Part shown: positions 1 through 30,563 of the stretch, one piece after another
How positions within the stretch are numbered: position 1 is the first letter of the stretch
Layout: every line of letters starts with the position of its first letter
Source of the DNA: Pterobdella sp. o SKG-2022
Taxonomy: Eukaryota > Annelida > Clitellata > Hirudinida > Piscicolidae
Direction: 5' to 3'
DNA length: 64,000 nt
NCBI GenBank assembly: GCA_964035795.1
Contig: OZ038320.1
Span: forward strand, 6,665,164-6,729,163
Position numbers and translations under genes: made by a program
Notes under the pieces: model-generated
What the model saw: the letters and a program-made list of their open reading frames with translations, nothing else
What the model was told of the DNA's origin: nothing
Database searches by the model: none

Positions 1-745
1 GTATGGAAGGAGGTTCTGGGTGGCTGTGTTGATGTTGGGGTGGGATGATGTTATGGTGATGTCGTCTGCGTAGGTGATGAGATTGAGTGAGCTGATTTTG
101 GGAAGTGGTATGTCTGAGAGGTATATGTTGAAGAGAGTGGGTGATAGGACGCCCCCTTGGGGGACACCTGCTTTGATGTTTGTGTTTTTTGATGTGTGAT
201 TGTTGTATGAGGTGTATTGTCGGCGGCCTTTTAGGTAGTTGGCCAGAAATTTGATTATTGTTGTAGGAATGTGTGTGTTGTGTATTTTGTGGATGAGTTG
301 GTGGATGTTGACCGTGTCGAATGCTTTGGTCATGTCGAGGGCGGTGAGGATTGTTCTATGAAGAGGTTTTTTTTATTGAAACCAGCGAGTATGGTGTTAT
401 TGATTTGATGTAGGGCTGTGGTGGTGGAGTGTGCGGCTCTGAAGCCGTGTTGGTGTGTTGGGAGGATTATGTTGGTGTTGATGTGTGGTAAGATGATTTT
501 TTCTAAAGTTTTTGCTATGGGAGAGAGTAGGGCTACTGGTCTGTATGAGGAGGGAAGAGAAGGGTTTTTGTTGGGTTTGGCCATTTTGGAGGTTTTCCAT
601 ATTTGGGGTGTGGTGTTTGTGTTGATTGTGATGTTGTAGAGGTTGGTTAGGTGTTTGATGGCTATTGGTCCTAGGTGTTTGAGATGTTTGATGCTGATAT
701 TGTCTGGTTCTGAGAAGTGGGGTTCCAGGAGTGTTTTGTGGTTGA
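1..745 (-). pseudogene. LINE reverse transcriptase, frameshifted and incomplete
   Basis: The minus-strand reading contains the RT signatures SSYRPVALLSPIAKTLEKI (about 550-500), HGFRAAHSTTTAL (about 450-415), LDMTKAFDTVN (about 345-310), GVPQGGVLSPTLFN (about 165-125) and the catalytic YADD (about 90-65). The segment before the T-run at 367-374 and the segment after it lie in different frames, so one indel in that homopolymer breaks the ORF. The thumb and C-terminus are outside the window. The family is certain, and this copy is non-functional. Confidence 0.88.
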
Positions 746-1079
746 TTTAAAATATTTATTTAGTGTTGGCTTTTTGTGTGTCTGTGTGAGCTGTTTTGTT
801 GTTGTGAGTGATGGTTGTATTGGTGGGACGAGTAGGTTTTTAGTGTTTGAGGGCCTTTACTGTGGACCATAGGATGTGAGATCTTTTCTTGTGGTCCCAG
901 TCGGCTTTCAGGTGCTTTTCCCATTTATTTTGTGTTGTTGAATGAGGTGAGTAATGTGTTGGTCGAGTATGGGTAGTGAGGGATCTTTGTTATTGAGGGT
1001 TCTGGTGTGGTTTCGTTTCGATATGAGTGTAGTGATGCTTTCGGAGAGTGGGATGTAGGTGGGCTTCATTATTCCTTTA

Positions 1080-1965
1080 GGGATGTTTATTCGGTCTGAT
1101 GTGAGTATGGCGTTTGTGATGAAGTGGTTAGCTGTGTGAGGGCTTCGTGGAGGGGGGTGTTTTTGAGGGTGTGTTCTATGTGTTTGGTGAATTGGGGCCA
1201 GTTGGCTTTCTTGTAATTATTGAGAGTTCTGAGGGGTTTAGTTGTGGGTATTTTGTATTTTTTTTTGAATGTGATGAAGATTGGAAGATGGTCGGAGTTC
1301 AAGGCTTTAAGTGTTTGCCAAGTGAGGTTGGCTGATATTGTGGTGTCTGCTGTGGTGATGTCGGGGGAGATAGGTTGTTGATTTGGGTTGAATGGTAGTC
1401 GGGTGGGAGTATTTTGGTTGAGAATTATGTGGTTTGAATTGAGGATGAGTGAGGTTATGAGTTGGCCTATGTGGTCCGTGAAAGGAGAGTGCTATTTTTG
1501 TGAGTGGGCATTAAAGTCACTCGTGCTTATGGAATTGGGAAGGCTCGTGAGGTGGATGAAGAGGTTGGTGATTGAGTTGTCTATGTTGTTGGTGTTGGGT
1601 GGGATGTAGACGTTTGAAATGTGTAGATCGGTGTGTTTGAGATGTATTTTTGTTGTTTGTGATCAGGTTTGTGAGAGTGGGGATTTATGAGTAGGTTGTG
1701 TTGTTGTTGATGTAGGTTAGTAGATTTCCACCTTTTTGGGATGAGGGTCTGTCTAGTCTAATGGCTGAGAAGTTAGGGATGCGTGGGGCTTTGTGTTTGT
1801 TGTTGAGATTGTATTCTTGTAGTGTGATAATGTGTATTTTTTGTTTGTGTATTAAGTGGGTGAGTTCATTTTTTTTCTTGGTGATTGAGTTGATGTTGAG
1901 CTGTATTATGTTGATGTTGAGCTGTATTATGTTGATGTTGTTTGGTGTTGTTAAAGGGGGAGTTG
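1080..1965 (-). pseudogene. LINE APE-type endonuclease domain, degenerate
   Basis: The minus strand near 1930-1890 encodes IIQLNINSITKKKNEL followed by IHIITLQEYNL, the usual start of the exonuclease-endonuclease-phosphatase domain of LINE ORF2, with the LQE acidic residue. The C-terminal SDHLPI motif, containing the catalytic Asp-His, lies near 1295-1275. The stretch between them is broken by stops and shifts. A 21-bp direct duplication (about 1890-1931) lies just ahead of the domain. In an active element this domain would nick target DNA to prime reverse transcription. Confidence 0.8.
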
Positions 1966-2049
1966 GTTGTTTTTGGTTGGTTGGTTTGGTTTGTTGATAT
2001 GTGTGGAAGGTCTTATGTGTTAGATTGTGTGTGTGAGGAGGAGCTTTTG

Positions 2050-2294
2050 TGTTAGGGATTTGATGTGTGTGACATATGAATGAGGGTGAGTAGGATTTGG
2101 GTCTGATGTGTGAGCCTTTGAGGTGAATCTAATGAGGGGTGGTATGATTGCATTGAATGGAGATTTGATATAAAGTGATTTTATGTGTACATATAGCACA
2201 GTACCACATGGGTCCCGGGTTGCTTTCCACATCTCCTGCGAGAAGCAGTTGAGCTTTTTTCCACCAGTCCGGGTCTTAGTGGGAGCAGGCCATA
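2050..2294 (-). pseudogene. LINE N-terminus: 2A-like ribosome-skipping peptide followed by a decayed Zn finger
   Basis: From an ATG at 2294 the frame reads MACSH, a TAA stop, then DPDWWKKAQ and the 2A signature LLLAGDVESNPGP at 2248-2210, with a Met right after the final Pro. The 2A core (D-V-E-x-N-P-G-P) makes the ribosome skip the Gly-Pro bond. 2A motifs are known at protein N-termini in some APE-type LINEs. The same frame continues as WYCAIC, a spaced Ile/Gln/Cys pattern, one TAG, then IHLKG and an FICHTH motif, resembling a PHD-like finger that has lost some ligands. The two stops show decay. The 2A reading is firm; the finger class is tentative. Confidence 0.75.
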
Positions 2295-2474
2295 AAAAAA
2301 ATGACCTGATTTGAGATCCTCCTCTTGAAGAGAGAGAGGACGGAGGGTGTTGAGACAGATTTGGTCCCCTTGAGGACACATTCCGACCACGTGTAGGCCT
2401 GCCTCTCTCGGAACTTCTCATAATTCTCATCATCGTTACCATCACATTGATTCCTGCCACCCGCATCATCATCC

Positions 2475-2479
2475 TTTTC

Positions 2480-2510
<31 letters not shown>

Positions 2511-2512
2511 CT
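2475..2512. repeat. (CAT)n/(ATC)n microsatellite
   Basis: An uninterrupted CAT/ATC run with further ATC-rich imperfect copies up to about 2560. It creates poly-Met/Asp open frames on the minus strand that are not genes. Confidence 0.9.
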
Positions 2513-2684
2513 GCTATCAACATCACCTTCACTCTCTCACCATTATCATCATCATCAAAATCATCCTTATCACCATATATAACATTCTTCATACAACAGT
2601 ATCAGTAATACTGATAAACTAAAAAAACTCACACCAAAACCCACACAACAATGAAAGTCTCAAACTGCACTTGTATGACGCAAC

Positions 2685-2782
2685 AAAATGGCGACATGCA
2701 TGAATGATTAACAAAGATGGCGTCAGCTTTACAGAAATAACAAAGATGGCGACAACTTTACAGGAATAACAAAGATGGCGAC
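2685..2782 (+). promoter_or_regulatory. Four YY1-like AAGATGGCGAC sites at exact 29-bp spacing
   Basis: AAAATGGCGAC (2685), AAGATGGCGTC (2714), AAGATGGCGAC (2743) and AAGATGGCGAC (2772) start exactly 29 bp apart. Their linkers are similar for the last three copies (TTTACAG-AATAACA). The core matches the well-known YY1 consensus (AAGATGGCGGC). It is either a small tandem repeat or a functional array. No gene start is visible nearby: the dead LINE lies to the left and about 6 kb of simple sequence to the right. Confidence 0.5.
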
Positions 2783-5059
2783 AAAAATGTTACCAAAGAC
2801 ACCTTAAGAATGTTAAAACTTTTTTATTTGTGATTTGACACGTTTCATAATGGTGATTTCGTTTTGTTTTTTGAGTCTCTAAGGTTTCTATTAGTTTTTG
2901 AAGAAATGGGTAGGTGGATGAATAAATGGATGGATGGGTGAATGGATGGATAGAAGAATGAATTGATTGGTTGAGGGATGAGAAAATGGATAGATAAATT
3001 TATTGATGAATTTTCAAATGTAATAAAAGATGCACACATTGCTAGATGGTTTATAAAACTGATGGAGTTTTGATGAAAGATTGGTTAAATTAGTATATAT
3101 AGATGGATAAACATATAAATGGTTGGATGGATGAATAAATGAATTGATGAAAAAATGAATAAATGAATGAATGGATGATCTGGGCGAATGATGGTTAAGC
3201 CAAGAAGATGTTTCAACAAAGACAAAAGGTCCCAAAAAACTATATTAATTGATAGATATACAAATGCATGTATAAAATTGTTATAGACTTCTTATATGAG
3301 AGGTAGATAGATAAGTAGATAGATAAGTAGATAGATAAACAAATGCCACAGAAGTAAAAGCGGTTTGTGATAAGGAGATCAATAAATTATGCGATAAAGT
3401 AGACGTAATTAGAATCAAAATATAATTATTCAAACTAATTGAATTTTTAATTGAATATTGAAATTGATTGCTTCGAATCAAAAACCTTTTGAATATTACT
3501 TCTATTTCAAAACTTTCCTATTATCTTTAATTGTTCTCATTTGTAATACAATTTTTTGAAAAACTATCATTATCGTTATTGTTATTAGTTTTTTAATTAT
3601 TTTTTTCTGATTCTTGTTATTCCTTCTTTTGCTAACAATAAGAGCTTTCAAATTGCAACACCGATACACCTTGTTTGGCTCTCATATATAATTCTTTGTA
3701 TTTATTAATTTTTTTACATTTATTATTTTTATTCTTCTTTGTTATTTTTTTTTTCATTTATTTTCATTTGTTTTTATTCATTGTTCTTATTGTCATAATA
3801 TTAAAATTTGTGTTCTGGTCCGCATAGTATCATAGTCCTTATAACTACCATTTGCATCTTTAATATTATAAATATTCATCTTCTTACCATCAGGGTTAAG
3901 AATAATATTTATTATGAATTTATATTTTTTTTTATTTTGATTATTTTTTTTACAATTATTATTGTTGTGTGGTTGTTGGAATAGAGCGATAAATAGTTTT
4001 AACGACAAAGCGAGACAAGCATGTAAACCTGATGAAAAGTTAACTGAAAGAATAATGAAATAATAACAGAATAATAAAAAAATAATATTAAAAATAACAA
4101 CAATAATAACAATGATAATAATGATAGAAAATATAATAATGATAAGGTTGAAATTAACTATAATAATACCAACCAGAACATGAATAAAAAACAACATACC
4201 AACAAAAAATAACGAAAACTATAATAATAATAATAACAACAACAAAACAATAATAACAATAAAAATAAGTATAAAACAAAGAATAAGAATAACAAACGAT
4301 AAATAATATAGAGACAAGAGGCAGACGAACATGCAAATATACAGTCTAGACGTTGAGTTTGAGCTTTTTTTTGCTTTCTTTGTTAATAATCTAATAATAA
4401 TAAGTAAAATAATAAAAATCATAATAATAATAAAACCATAAATAACAATAAAAATAAAATTTTTCAGTTAGCATTGTTTTTTTATTATTATAGCCATCAG
4501 TGTTTTCATAGGATTTGTAGAAAGTTTAGGGAAATATCATTGTATGGATGGATGCATTGTTATCACCGCTTCACCGTTTTTATTTTAATTTTTTCCCATT
4601 TATTTATGATTTTTTAATTTTTTAAATGATTTTTTAAAATTTTATTTATTTATTTATCATTCAACGATTAAACAGCCGTCCCTAACTTAACCGACAGAAA
4701 ATTTAATAAATGAAACGATGATTGAGTATTAGTGAAAATAACATCATAATTCCTTTAAGCCATCAATTCTTAAACAGTAAAATTTAGAAAAAATTTTCTT
4801 CACTAAAAATGTTATAATTGTTTTTCTTTTTGTTAATTAAAAAAATATGCAGTGAAATAATACATCAAAAAGGTGGAGAATTTAAAAGTTAGCCTGAGTT
4901 GACGTGTGTGTTCCTTTTCATTACTCGGCTCTTGAAAGAACAATAAAAACAATAAAAAACAATAATCAAAAAAACTTATTATTTTGATATGCAAAAAAAA
5001 TGCTTGAGACAATGTTAATAATAGTGGAGCCCAACAAACCTTCATCATCTTCTTCCCCT

Positions 5060-5275
5060 TCTTTTTTTTCTTTCACCTTTTTTTTCTTCTTCTTCTTCTT
5101 CTTCTTCTTCTTCTTCCTCCTCCTCCTTCTCCTCCTCCTCCTCCTCCTCCTCCTCCTCCTCCTCCTCCTCCTCCTCCTCCTCCTCCTCCTCCTCCTCCTC
5201 CTCCTCCTCCTCCTCCTCCTCCTCCTCCTCCTCCTCCTCCTCCTCCTCCTCCTCCTCCTCCTCCTCCTCCTCTTC
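5060..5275 (+). repeat. Long (CTT)n-(CCT)n polypyrimidine tract
   Basis: About 25 bp of CTT repeats lead into about 155 bp of almost pure CCT repeats, with one CTT interruption. Together with the flanking pyrimidines this makes a tract of more than 200 bp with nearly all pyrimidines on one strand. The poly-Arg, poly-Glu and poly-Leu frames through it are repeat artefacts. Confidence 0.97.
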
Positions 5276-5533
5276 CATAACATTATATTATAATTGCATG
5301 CTTCGAGGACGTTAATAACATTTGGTAATCGCCACTTAATCAATTTGTGTTGATGAAGAGGATGAAATAGAAGGGGGAAAAAGAGAAACGGTGATAATAA
5401 TTTTGAAGATAAAACACACCAAACCACATATTGATTGAATATTTCGAAAAATTGAAAAAAATGAAATACAAAAAAATTAGACGTTTTTTTTTATTTTTAA
5501 AGAATTCTACGTGACTTAAAGCCTGTCATGCTT

Positions 5534-5535
<2 letters not shown>

Positions 5536-5572
<37 letters not shown>

Positions 5573-5602
5573 CATCATCGTCGTCATCATCATCATCATC
5601 AT
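5536..5602 (+). repeat. (ATC)n microsatellite
   Basis: An ATC array interrupted by CTC, GTC and similar units. Confidence 0.9.
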
Positions 5603-6641
5603 CGTTCAGAAGAAAAAAATAGCAGAAAAAAATAAATATCGGGAAATTTTATTACCATAATTTTTTATTATTAGGCTGATCTTTTTTTTAATTTTTCTTA
5701 ATTATTTATTTTTTAAATATTTTTTTTCAACTTTTATCATTAAAAAATCATCATTTTTTTTATTAATTTTTTTTGGATTTTGTAAATTTTTCTTAAAAAA
5801 ACAAATTCATATCAATTTTTTTTCTTTCATCCCATTTCCATTCAGTCTCATTAAATTTTTGGAAATAACTTCTTATCAAAGATCTTTGAAAAAATATGAA
5901 AAATTATGCTCAAATCAAGATAAAATCAATAACATCAAATACCAAAAAAAAAATATTTAAAATATATTCAAACTTGAAAAAAATTTTTAATAAAAACAAA
6001 CATTCAAAAATAAATAAACACAAACCATCACAATCAAACATACATAACCAGACTAAACAAAAAAAAACACAAAACCACAGTAATATCTACACAAATCAAC
6101 ACAAACTTTAAAGAAACGTCATTAACCAATTCTTCAATTTGATTGGCTTAAAATGCTTTTAATAGATACTATCTCAACCAATAAGCAAAGAGGGTGGAGC
6201 TTGTTTGACGCCAAGTTTTCTGTTCTTATCATAACTTGTATGAGTTTCTTTCATTTTTTCGGCATAATTATGTATTCATTTCTAAAAATAGAACATTTCG
6301 TTTTTAAGGATTTTTTCATTTTACGTTAGTCATTACATTTTAAAAAGTTTTAAATTTTGTAAACTACTTTCCACAATTCATAAAAGATTTTTAAAAAATT
6401 ATTTTTTATTAAAATATTTTTTTTAGTAACATAGTGTTCAAAATTAAAATTCGTGTTCTAAATTCAACATAAAATGATGAAGTGAACATTTACTCTCTCG
6501 GCTAATACATCCACACACGCCCATATAAAACACATATATATCTATTATTCAACATATATTTAACAAGTTCTCGCGGCCACATATATATAGCTAGTGAAGA
6601 TCATTTGAGCGAGGGATTTGTAATACGTTTTATGTTTAGGT

Positions 6642-6699
6642 TTGACGTTAGTTTCATAAGTGAATGCTTTTTGACGTTAGTTTCATAAGTGAATGCTTT
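6642..6699 (+). repeat. 29-bp direct tandem duplication
   Basis: TTGACGTTAGTTTCATAAGTG and its following bases occur at 6642 and again at 6671, essentially identical. It is a recent two-copy duplication in otherwise unique AT-rich DNA. Confidence 0.9.
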
Positions 6700-8959
6700 T
6701 GTAAATTAAAATACGCTAAACTTTTGGGGTTTTCGATCACAGATTATTTGTAAATTTAAACGATTTACAAGATTTAGTTGCTGTTTTTTTGAAGATTTTG
6801 ATTTGGATTAGGTTGCTTTGATAGAAGTTTGAGTTTTATTTTGTTTTATGTTTCATAACGTTGAGTGTTGATATAAACGTGAAAAGGTAAGAGCATCATA
6901 ACAAACTTACGCATGAATCAAAAAGATTTAAAAGTAAAAACAAGCTTAATTTACAAAATCCATGCAAATAGAACAAAGAAATTTACTAAGATTCACGCCA
7001 TTTACACTAAATTACATCAATTTACAACAACTTTTATGTTAATTGGAAAAATTAGTAACAAAAAACATTATTTGAACAATATCTAATGATGAAGATCAAT
7101 AAATGCTATAATGCGGAAAGATCAGCCTAAACACACAGAAAATCGCCAAATTTGCAATAAGCAAAAACTTTAAAAGTAAAATTAAATTCACACCAAACTA
7201 ACCAAACTATTTTGAAAGACTAAAGTACATTGAATCTACACAATAACTTCCTATCGAAATCAAAGCAAAATCTTGCTACCAATCAATATAGTTAAATTTA
7301 TGTTTGCGCTAAACTTTTATGTATCAATACAATTTTATTGATTTTTAGCTTTTCTATAAATAAACTCATTATCCATAATATATTTAAACACCATCTTTAT
7401 ACTATTTTTTATGCTACCGATTGTAGACTGGTGATTTCAAAAGTTAACTTCAGTATTTCAACAATTTCTGCTGTTACTACAACAACAAAAAAATTACTTC
7501 AACAAAAAAACTACTACAACAGAAACTCCTACTTCAACAACAACAACAACTAAAAAACTCCCAACAAGACAACTTCAACAACCGAACATTGACAAACAAT
7601 AACAATACACTAAACAAATAGATAATACTCAAATGAACACACCATAGTACTGTCAATCTTATCGCCGTATTGATCTTTACACCTTGTCAGATAGAGACTC
7701 AAAAAGAAGCCAAATTAATACATAAAGTACCCCAAAAGTAGCATTGAGTGATACCGAAAAATACCTCGAAATATAAAAAAACCATCCCATAAAATTGGTC
7801 TAACAAGGACTTGATACAAGGAAAAGCGAAGATTTGATACAAAATATACTAACGGTTTGACGCAAAACCCAAAAGTTATTGAGAGATTTGCCAAAAAACT
7901 AATACAAAATAAACAATCTTCAATAGAAAAACCAAGTATTTTTGCTCAAAGGAATCATTTGAGTTATCATTAAAAATATTTTACCTTGTATTTAAACCCA
8001 TGAATGTATTGAAATTTATCTTTCCAGTCTTTTATATTGTGGTCTAGAGACCCATGGAACTCATGCTCTTATGACCAAATTTGTGATTTTGTTGTATTAA
8101 AACATACTTTTGTAAGCCCATTGCATCTATTTTGTGCCAATTATTCATTGAAAATCACTCTTACTTATAGAAGCACCCCACTTATTTACATATTTTATAG
8201 ATATTACATGTATTCAATATATAAAAAAAGACTTCATCTTAAACATTCTATTTTTTGCTATACTCTGAATCAGATTTTTGCTGGAAATCCTATCTTAAAC
8301 GCTGAAACCATTTACTTTCATTGCAATTACTTCTACTAGTGTTACTACTGATAACATAAGTATAACAATAATACCACAGTTGAAAAATTTAGTACTGTAT
8401 CACATTCTTCATTAATTTTTATTTTCCTTTATTACCTATCAACCGACGCTGTCAAAAACTTAACATTTTATTGTAGTGCTCCAAATGCTTATGAAACAAA
8501 GACTTGTTCTGGCAGAAGTATTGTGAGAACTATTGACAGTATTAAGAGTTTGTATCTTGAAGAAGGTCTCAAAATATTTTTGAAACGAAATTTACTGTAT
8601 ATGTAAATAATATATTTTTTGATATAATAAGATTATATTTGTAAAATATTTCTTGGTTAATTTCTAAGAGGTTTTGCTCAACTTATTGATTACCTGAGCA
8701 AACGTTTTTAAATACCTGTTTAAAATCAGAACGCGTTTGAATAATTATTAGTTTAAATTGATGATCAAATTATGCTAAAATTTAATTGATAAATTTGAAA
8801 ACATTGTTACATAGAATAAACACATAATATAGAACAAATAAAAAAGCAACAATAAAGTAAAAAAAAAAACAAAAATTATAACTTCGCTTCAACTTCAAAG
8901 ACATCTGAATTGCCAAGACTCGAAAAAAAGAGTAATAATAAAAATAAAAATAATAAAAA

Positions 8960-8970
8960 CAACAATAATA

Positions 8971-9026
<56 letters not shown>
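8960..9026 (+). repeat. (AAT)n microsatellite
   Basis: An AAT run ending about 110 bp before the Tbx2/3 TATA box. It is the main low-complexity element in the proximal upstream region. Confidence 0.95.
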
Positions 9027-9027
<1 letters not shown>

Positions 9028-9134
9028 GAATGAAAAAATAATTCATAAAAAATAAAAAAATGAACAAAATGGAAAAGTCCCAAAAAGTATTTACCACTCT
9101 TGCACATTGAACCCATTCAAATCTCAACAAAACC

Positions 9135-9194
9135 TATATAAAAGCAATCACCGGCCCTAAACAATCCTACCGGCAGCCCATCTAATCAGCGACC
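9135..9194 (+). promoter_or_regulatory. Putative Tbx2/3 core promoter with TATA box and short 5' leader
   Basis: TATATAAAAG at 9135-9144 is a strong TATA match 51 bp before the chosen start codon. A TATA box normally places the start site about 30 bp downstream, here about 9165, which would leave a 5' leader of roughly 30 nt. The base composition becomes GC-richer right after the TATA box. The start context GCGACCATG is good. A TATA that close to the ATG supports this Met as the true start, but no transcript data are available. Confidence 0.55.
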
Positions 9195-27304
<18,110 letters not shown>

Positions 27305-30300
27305 TCTACATCTATGAAGGAAAATGAAAATTGGGATGAGAACTAAAAAACCAATGGAAATGATAAAACCAATGATAATAATGATAAGAATAATAGTAAA
27401 GTTAAGGATGCCATTTTTTTTCGCGCCAAGGTTTTGTGAAACTATATTAAGTTATTTATTTTTAGTTATTTGAAATTTACATTAGTGTTTTCTGATAATA
27501 TCTCCATGAAATATTTTTAAATATTTTTTAAATTTAACAAAAAATAATGCTTTATAAAATAATTCTCATAAAAAAAATGAAATTCAAGCTATTTTTAGTA
27601 ACAAATCATGAATGTGCATTGTTATTTTGCTGATCAAGTCATTTAATTTATTATTCTTATTATTCTTATTTTTATTAGTTTTTTTATTGAATTTAATTAT
27701 TATTTTTTGCATTATTATATTATTCTTATTTTTGTTTTTTGTTTTTATTTTTCATCGCTGTCTGTAACTTTTCATAATACCCCTGAGACTCGGTATATAA
27801 TAACGTTGAAATCTTAATATAAAAACTCAGGTTCTATCCATTGGAGATATTGGCTAATTTATAACATGCTAAACATTAAGAAAAACTAGGAAAGTAGAAA
27901 AATTGAAGTACGTCAGTGAATAAACAAGTAAAAGTGATGCTTCACATAAAATGATAGTCAAATAAAAGATTAATGATTCGGTTGAGCTTAATGGAAAGGT
28001 GAAAACAGACTAAACTTTAGGATATAAATATTATTAATATCAAGCAAAAAAGAAATCATTAAAAAAAACTTTGACTGCAAACTATTGTATAAGTAAATTG
28101 TATTTTTATTATTATAAAAAAAAGTATTATTCTATAATTTTATAGTGTTTTTTAGCATTAATTTTATTATGACATCATAATTTTGTGTAATCGTTGTATT
28201 ATTGTTTTAATTTTTACTTGTATTTCTGCTTTTTAATTTGCTTAATTTTATCGCTGTATTATGACGTTTTTATTTATTATTTTTTTTGTTTTTTTATTTA
28301 AACAATTTGTAAAACATAGTTCAATTTGGATGGTGGAACATTAAGATAAAAACAACATAAAAAATGATTGAGAGAAAATACTAATAATAATTTAATAAGT
28401 ACTATAAATGATAAAATTAGAAATAATAGTGAAAACAACAATAAAAATAGCAAAAATAATAATTATTATTCCAATTATTTTTTATAACTATATTTTGTGT
28501 ATTATGATATAATAGTTATCGTTTGTTCCTTCTACTTTGGGCAATTATTTAATTTTTATTTTCAAAATTGAATTCAAAAATTCAGCAAATTATATTGATT
28601 TTTGAGTTTAATGTGTAGGATGTACTTCGAAAAAACTTATTTTTGAGCAAAATAAAATTTTGAACTTGTTAAAAATTAACTATTAAAACAAAATGAATAA
28701 GAAGATAACTAATTAAAATATATGAAAGCTCACTTATTAATTATAAAACTGCTGGTTTTTCATTTTTCAAGTTGGGAGCAAGATTTTCCAATTCTCCATA
28801 AGATATCATCATTTTGAATATGAATGCCTAATTTTGTATCTGAGTTTGAGTATAGAAGTTTAATAGACAAAAAACTGTGTAAAAAAATGAATAAAGAAAA
28901 AAAACTAAAGAAATTAGGGCTTGCGAAATGCCATGAAACTTGAAGAATATTGACTTTCTGTATGTAGATTGACAATCTGGAAGCATAATAATAATTTATA
29001 TTGACTGTATTTAAATATTATCTTAATGTAAGTTCATTTTACGAAATATTTCGTGGACTAGGTTAAACTCAAAATGCATTTTGTTTTATATATTTGCATA
29101 GTCTGCATTGTGGAGTAAAATAATGAATGTTCAAACGAAAGAAATGGGCATAATAATGGTGATGAAAAAAAATTAATATAAAAAATAACAATTAAAACAA
29201 ATAACAAAAACAATAAAAAGATAATATAAATAGTAAAAACTATAATGATTAGTATAAATAATAACAAAAAAATTTAAATTATTAAGAAGAGATGGAAAAA
29301 TGAGAATAATGAAAAAATAAGTTGGAACTGATAACCAATCCGATCATGCGCCTACTATGACCACAAGCAGGTCAAAAACCCAACTTTTTATTTCTTTTTA
29401 AATACTTTTCCATGAATTTTCTAAATTTTTTATATTCTTAACTTTATTGTTTTTGTTGTTCTTTTTTTACGAATGTTATGACAATATTTTGTTTGTTTAG
29501 TGTGAAAGCAAAATGGGCGTGTCTTTCTTAGAATTTCAACCAACTAAATACTTTCTTTTATTTCTCTTGACCAATCAAAAGCTCTGGGTCATGTTTCAGA
29601 CTAAGAATTCAGAAAAGAGTATAAGAAAGTCAATAAGAAGAATAATAAAGAAATGATTTAAAAATAAGAATAAAAAAATTAAGATTTTGAATAAATAGTT
29701 CAGGTTTTATCCTTCTAATCTTCAGTTTATAAAAAAAAAATTATAATAGTTTTGATAAAAATGTAATTTTGATATCAAAATTTTAAAAAACAAAGCTTCT
29801 TATGAATTGAACTAATTTTAATTTTTATTGTTTTTTTTTCATAATTTTCAATTCTTTTTTTTTCATATTTCCATTATTCATACCAGTGTTTGAAATTTAA
29901 ATCTCTCAGGCGAAAAGTGATGCTTTTTATGATTTTTTAATCTTTGGTTATCAAAAGATTAAATAACTATTAATAGATAAAAAAGTTCAAAACGAAACTT
30001 CATATGTTTGAATTGAAAAATAAATAAATTAATCTATAAATCAATCACTAAAGATTTTATATCTTCTATAAAATAGAATGGATATCTATTAAATCATACG
30101 AAAACAACAATAATAATTCAAAAAGCGAATCATGAAAATGGGAATAAATTAGAAACTTTTGATTTGGATCAAACGATTTTTATGCAAAAAAAATTTTTTT
30201 TCATTTTTTTTGTTTTTATTATAATTTTAATTTGCTCTCAAAATCTACCTTCATCAGAGAAGTTCTAAAATTTCATGTTTTTTGCTCAAATTTATTCAAA

Positions 30301-30563
30301 TCGCTTCAATATTTTTTGTGTAGATACATAGACCAGCATTTTTGAAGTCTAATAAACACCCTTCATTAGCTGAGTAATTTATTCAAAATGGTCGCTAGGG
30401 TTTTTGCTCAGATTCATGGACAACATTTTCAAATGTTGTTTCGCAATGATTAGACTTCTATTTTCAAACTTGTTTTTTCAAAATTGAATTTTTAAAAATA
30501 GATTATTAAGATGTATCTAAATGTTGAAATATTAGTTTGTAAGAATAAATTGATGAAGTAAAT
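27305..30563. other. Intergenic region between convergent genes
   Basis: This holds the Tbx2/3 3' flank and the 3' flank of the minus-strand gene ending at 30564. It is AT-rich with many possible AATAAA signals, none of which I can single out. I see no supported gene. Confidence 0.7.

Larger units (their letters stand above)
1..2300 (-). mobile_element. Degenerate APE-type LINE (non-LTR retrotransposon), truncated by the left window edge
   Basis: Read on the minus strand, this stretch shows in order a 2A-like peptide, a Cys/His finger remnant, an APE-type endonuclease and a reverse transcriptase. That is the order seen in several CR1/L2/jockey-related LINEs. It is richer in GC and in C on its coding strand than the AT-rich surroundings. 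A stop codon near the N-terminus, another in the finger, several frame breaks in the endonuclease and one in the reverse transcriptase show that the copy is dead. The 3' end lies beyond base 1 and the 5' boundary is not visible; I place it near 2300-2400. The clade is not assigned. Confidence 0.85.
2800..9130. other. Intergenic, simple-sequence DNA upstream of Tbx2/3
   Basis: I see no supportable gene. The stretch holds degenerate TGGA/TGAA repeats (2905-3180), an AGAT run (3302-3345), AT-rich DNA with scattered AAT runs, the large pyrimidine tract at 5060-5275, an ATC array (5536-5602), a 29-bp direct duplication (6642-6699) and an AAT array just before the Tbx promoter. Short open frames here come from simple repeats and lack conserved protein signatures. 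Confidence 0.7.

Noticed and set aside
2020..2592. 190-residue minus-strand frame over the LINE 5' part
   Set aside because: It is a different frame from the 2A/finger reading and includes a CAT-repeat poly-Met; only the 2A frame shows conserved motifs.
4966..5427. Poly-Arg/poly-Glu/poly-Leu open frames across the CCT tract
   Set aside because: All frames through a trinucleotide array stay open; no unique sequence, splice signals or domain support a gene.
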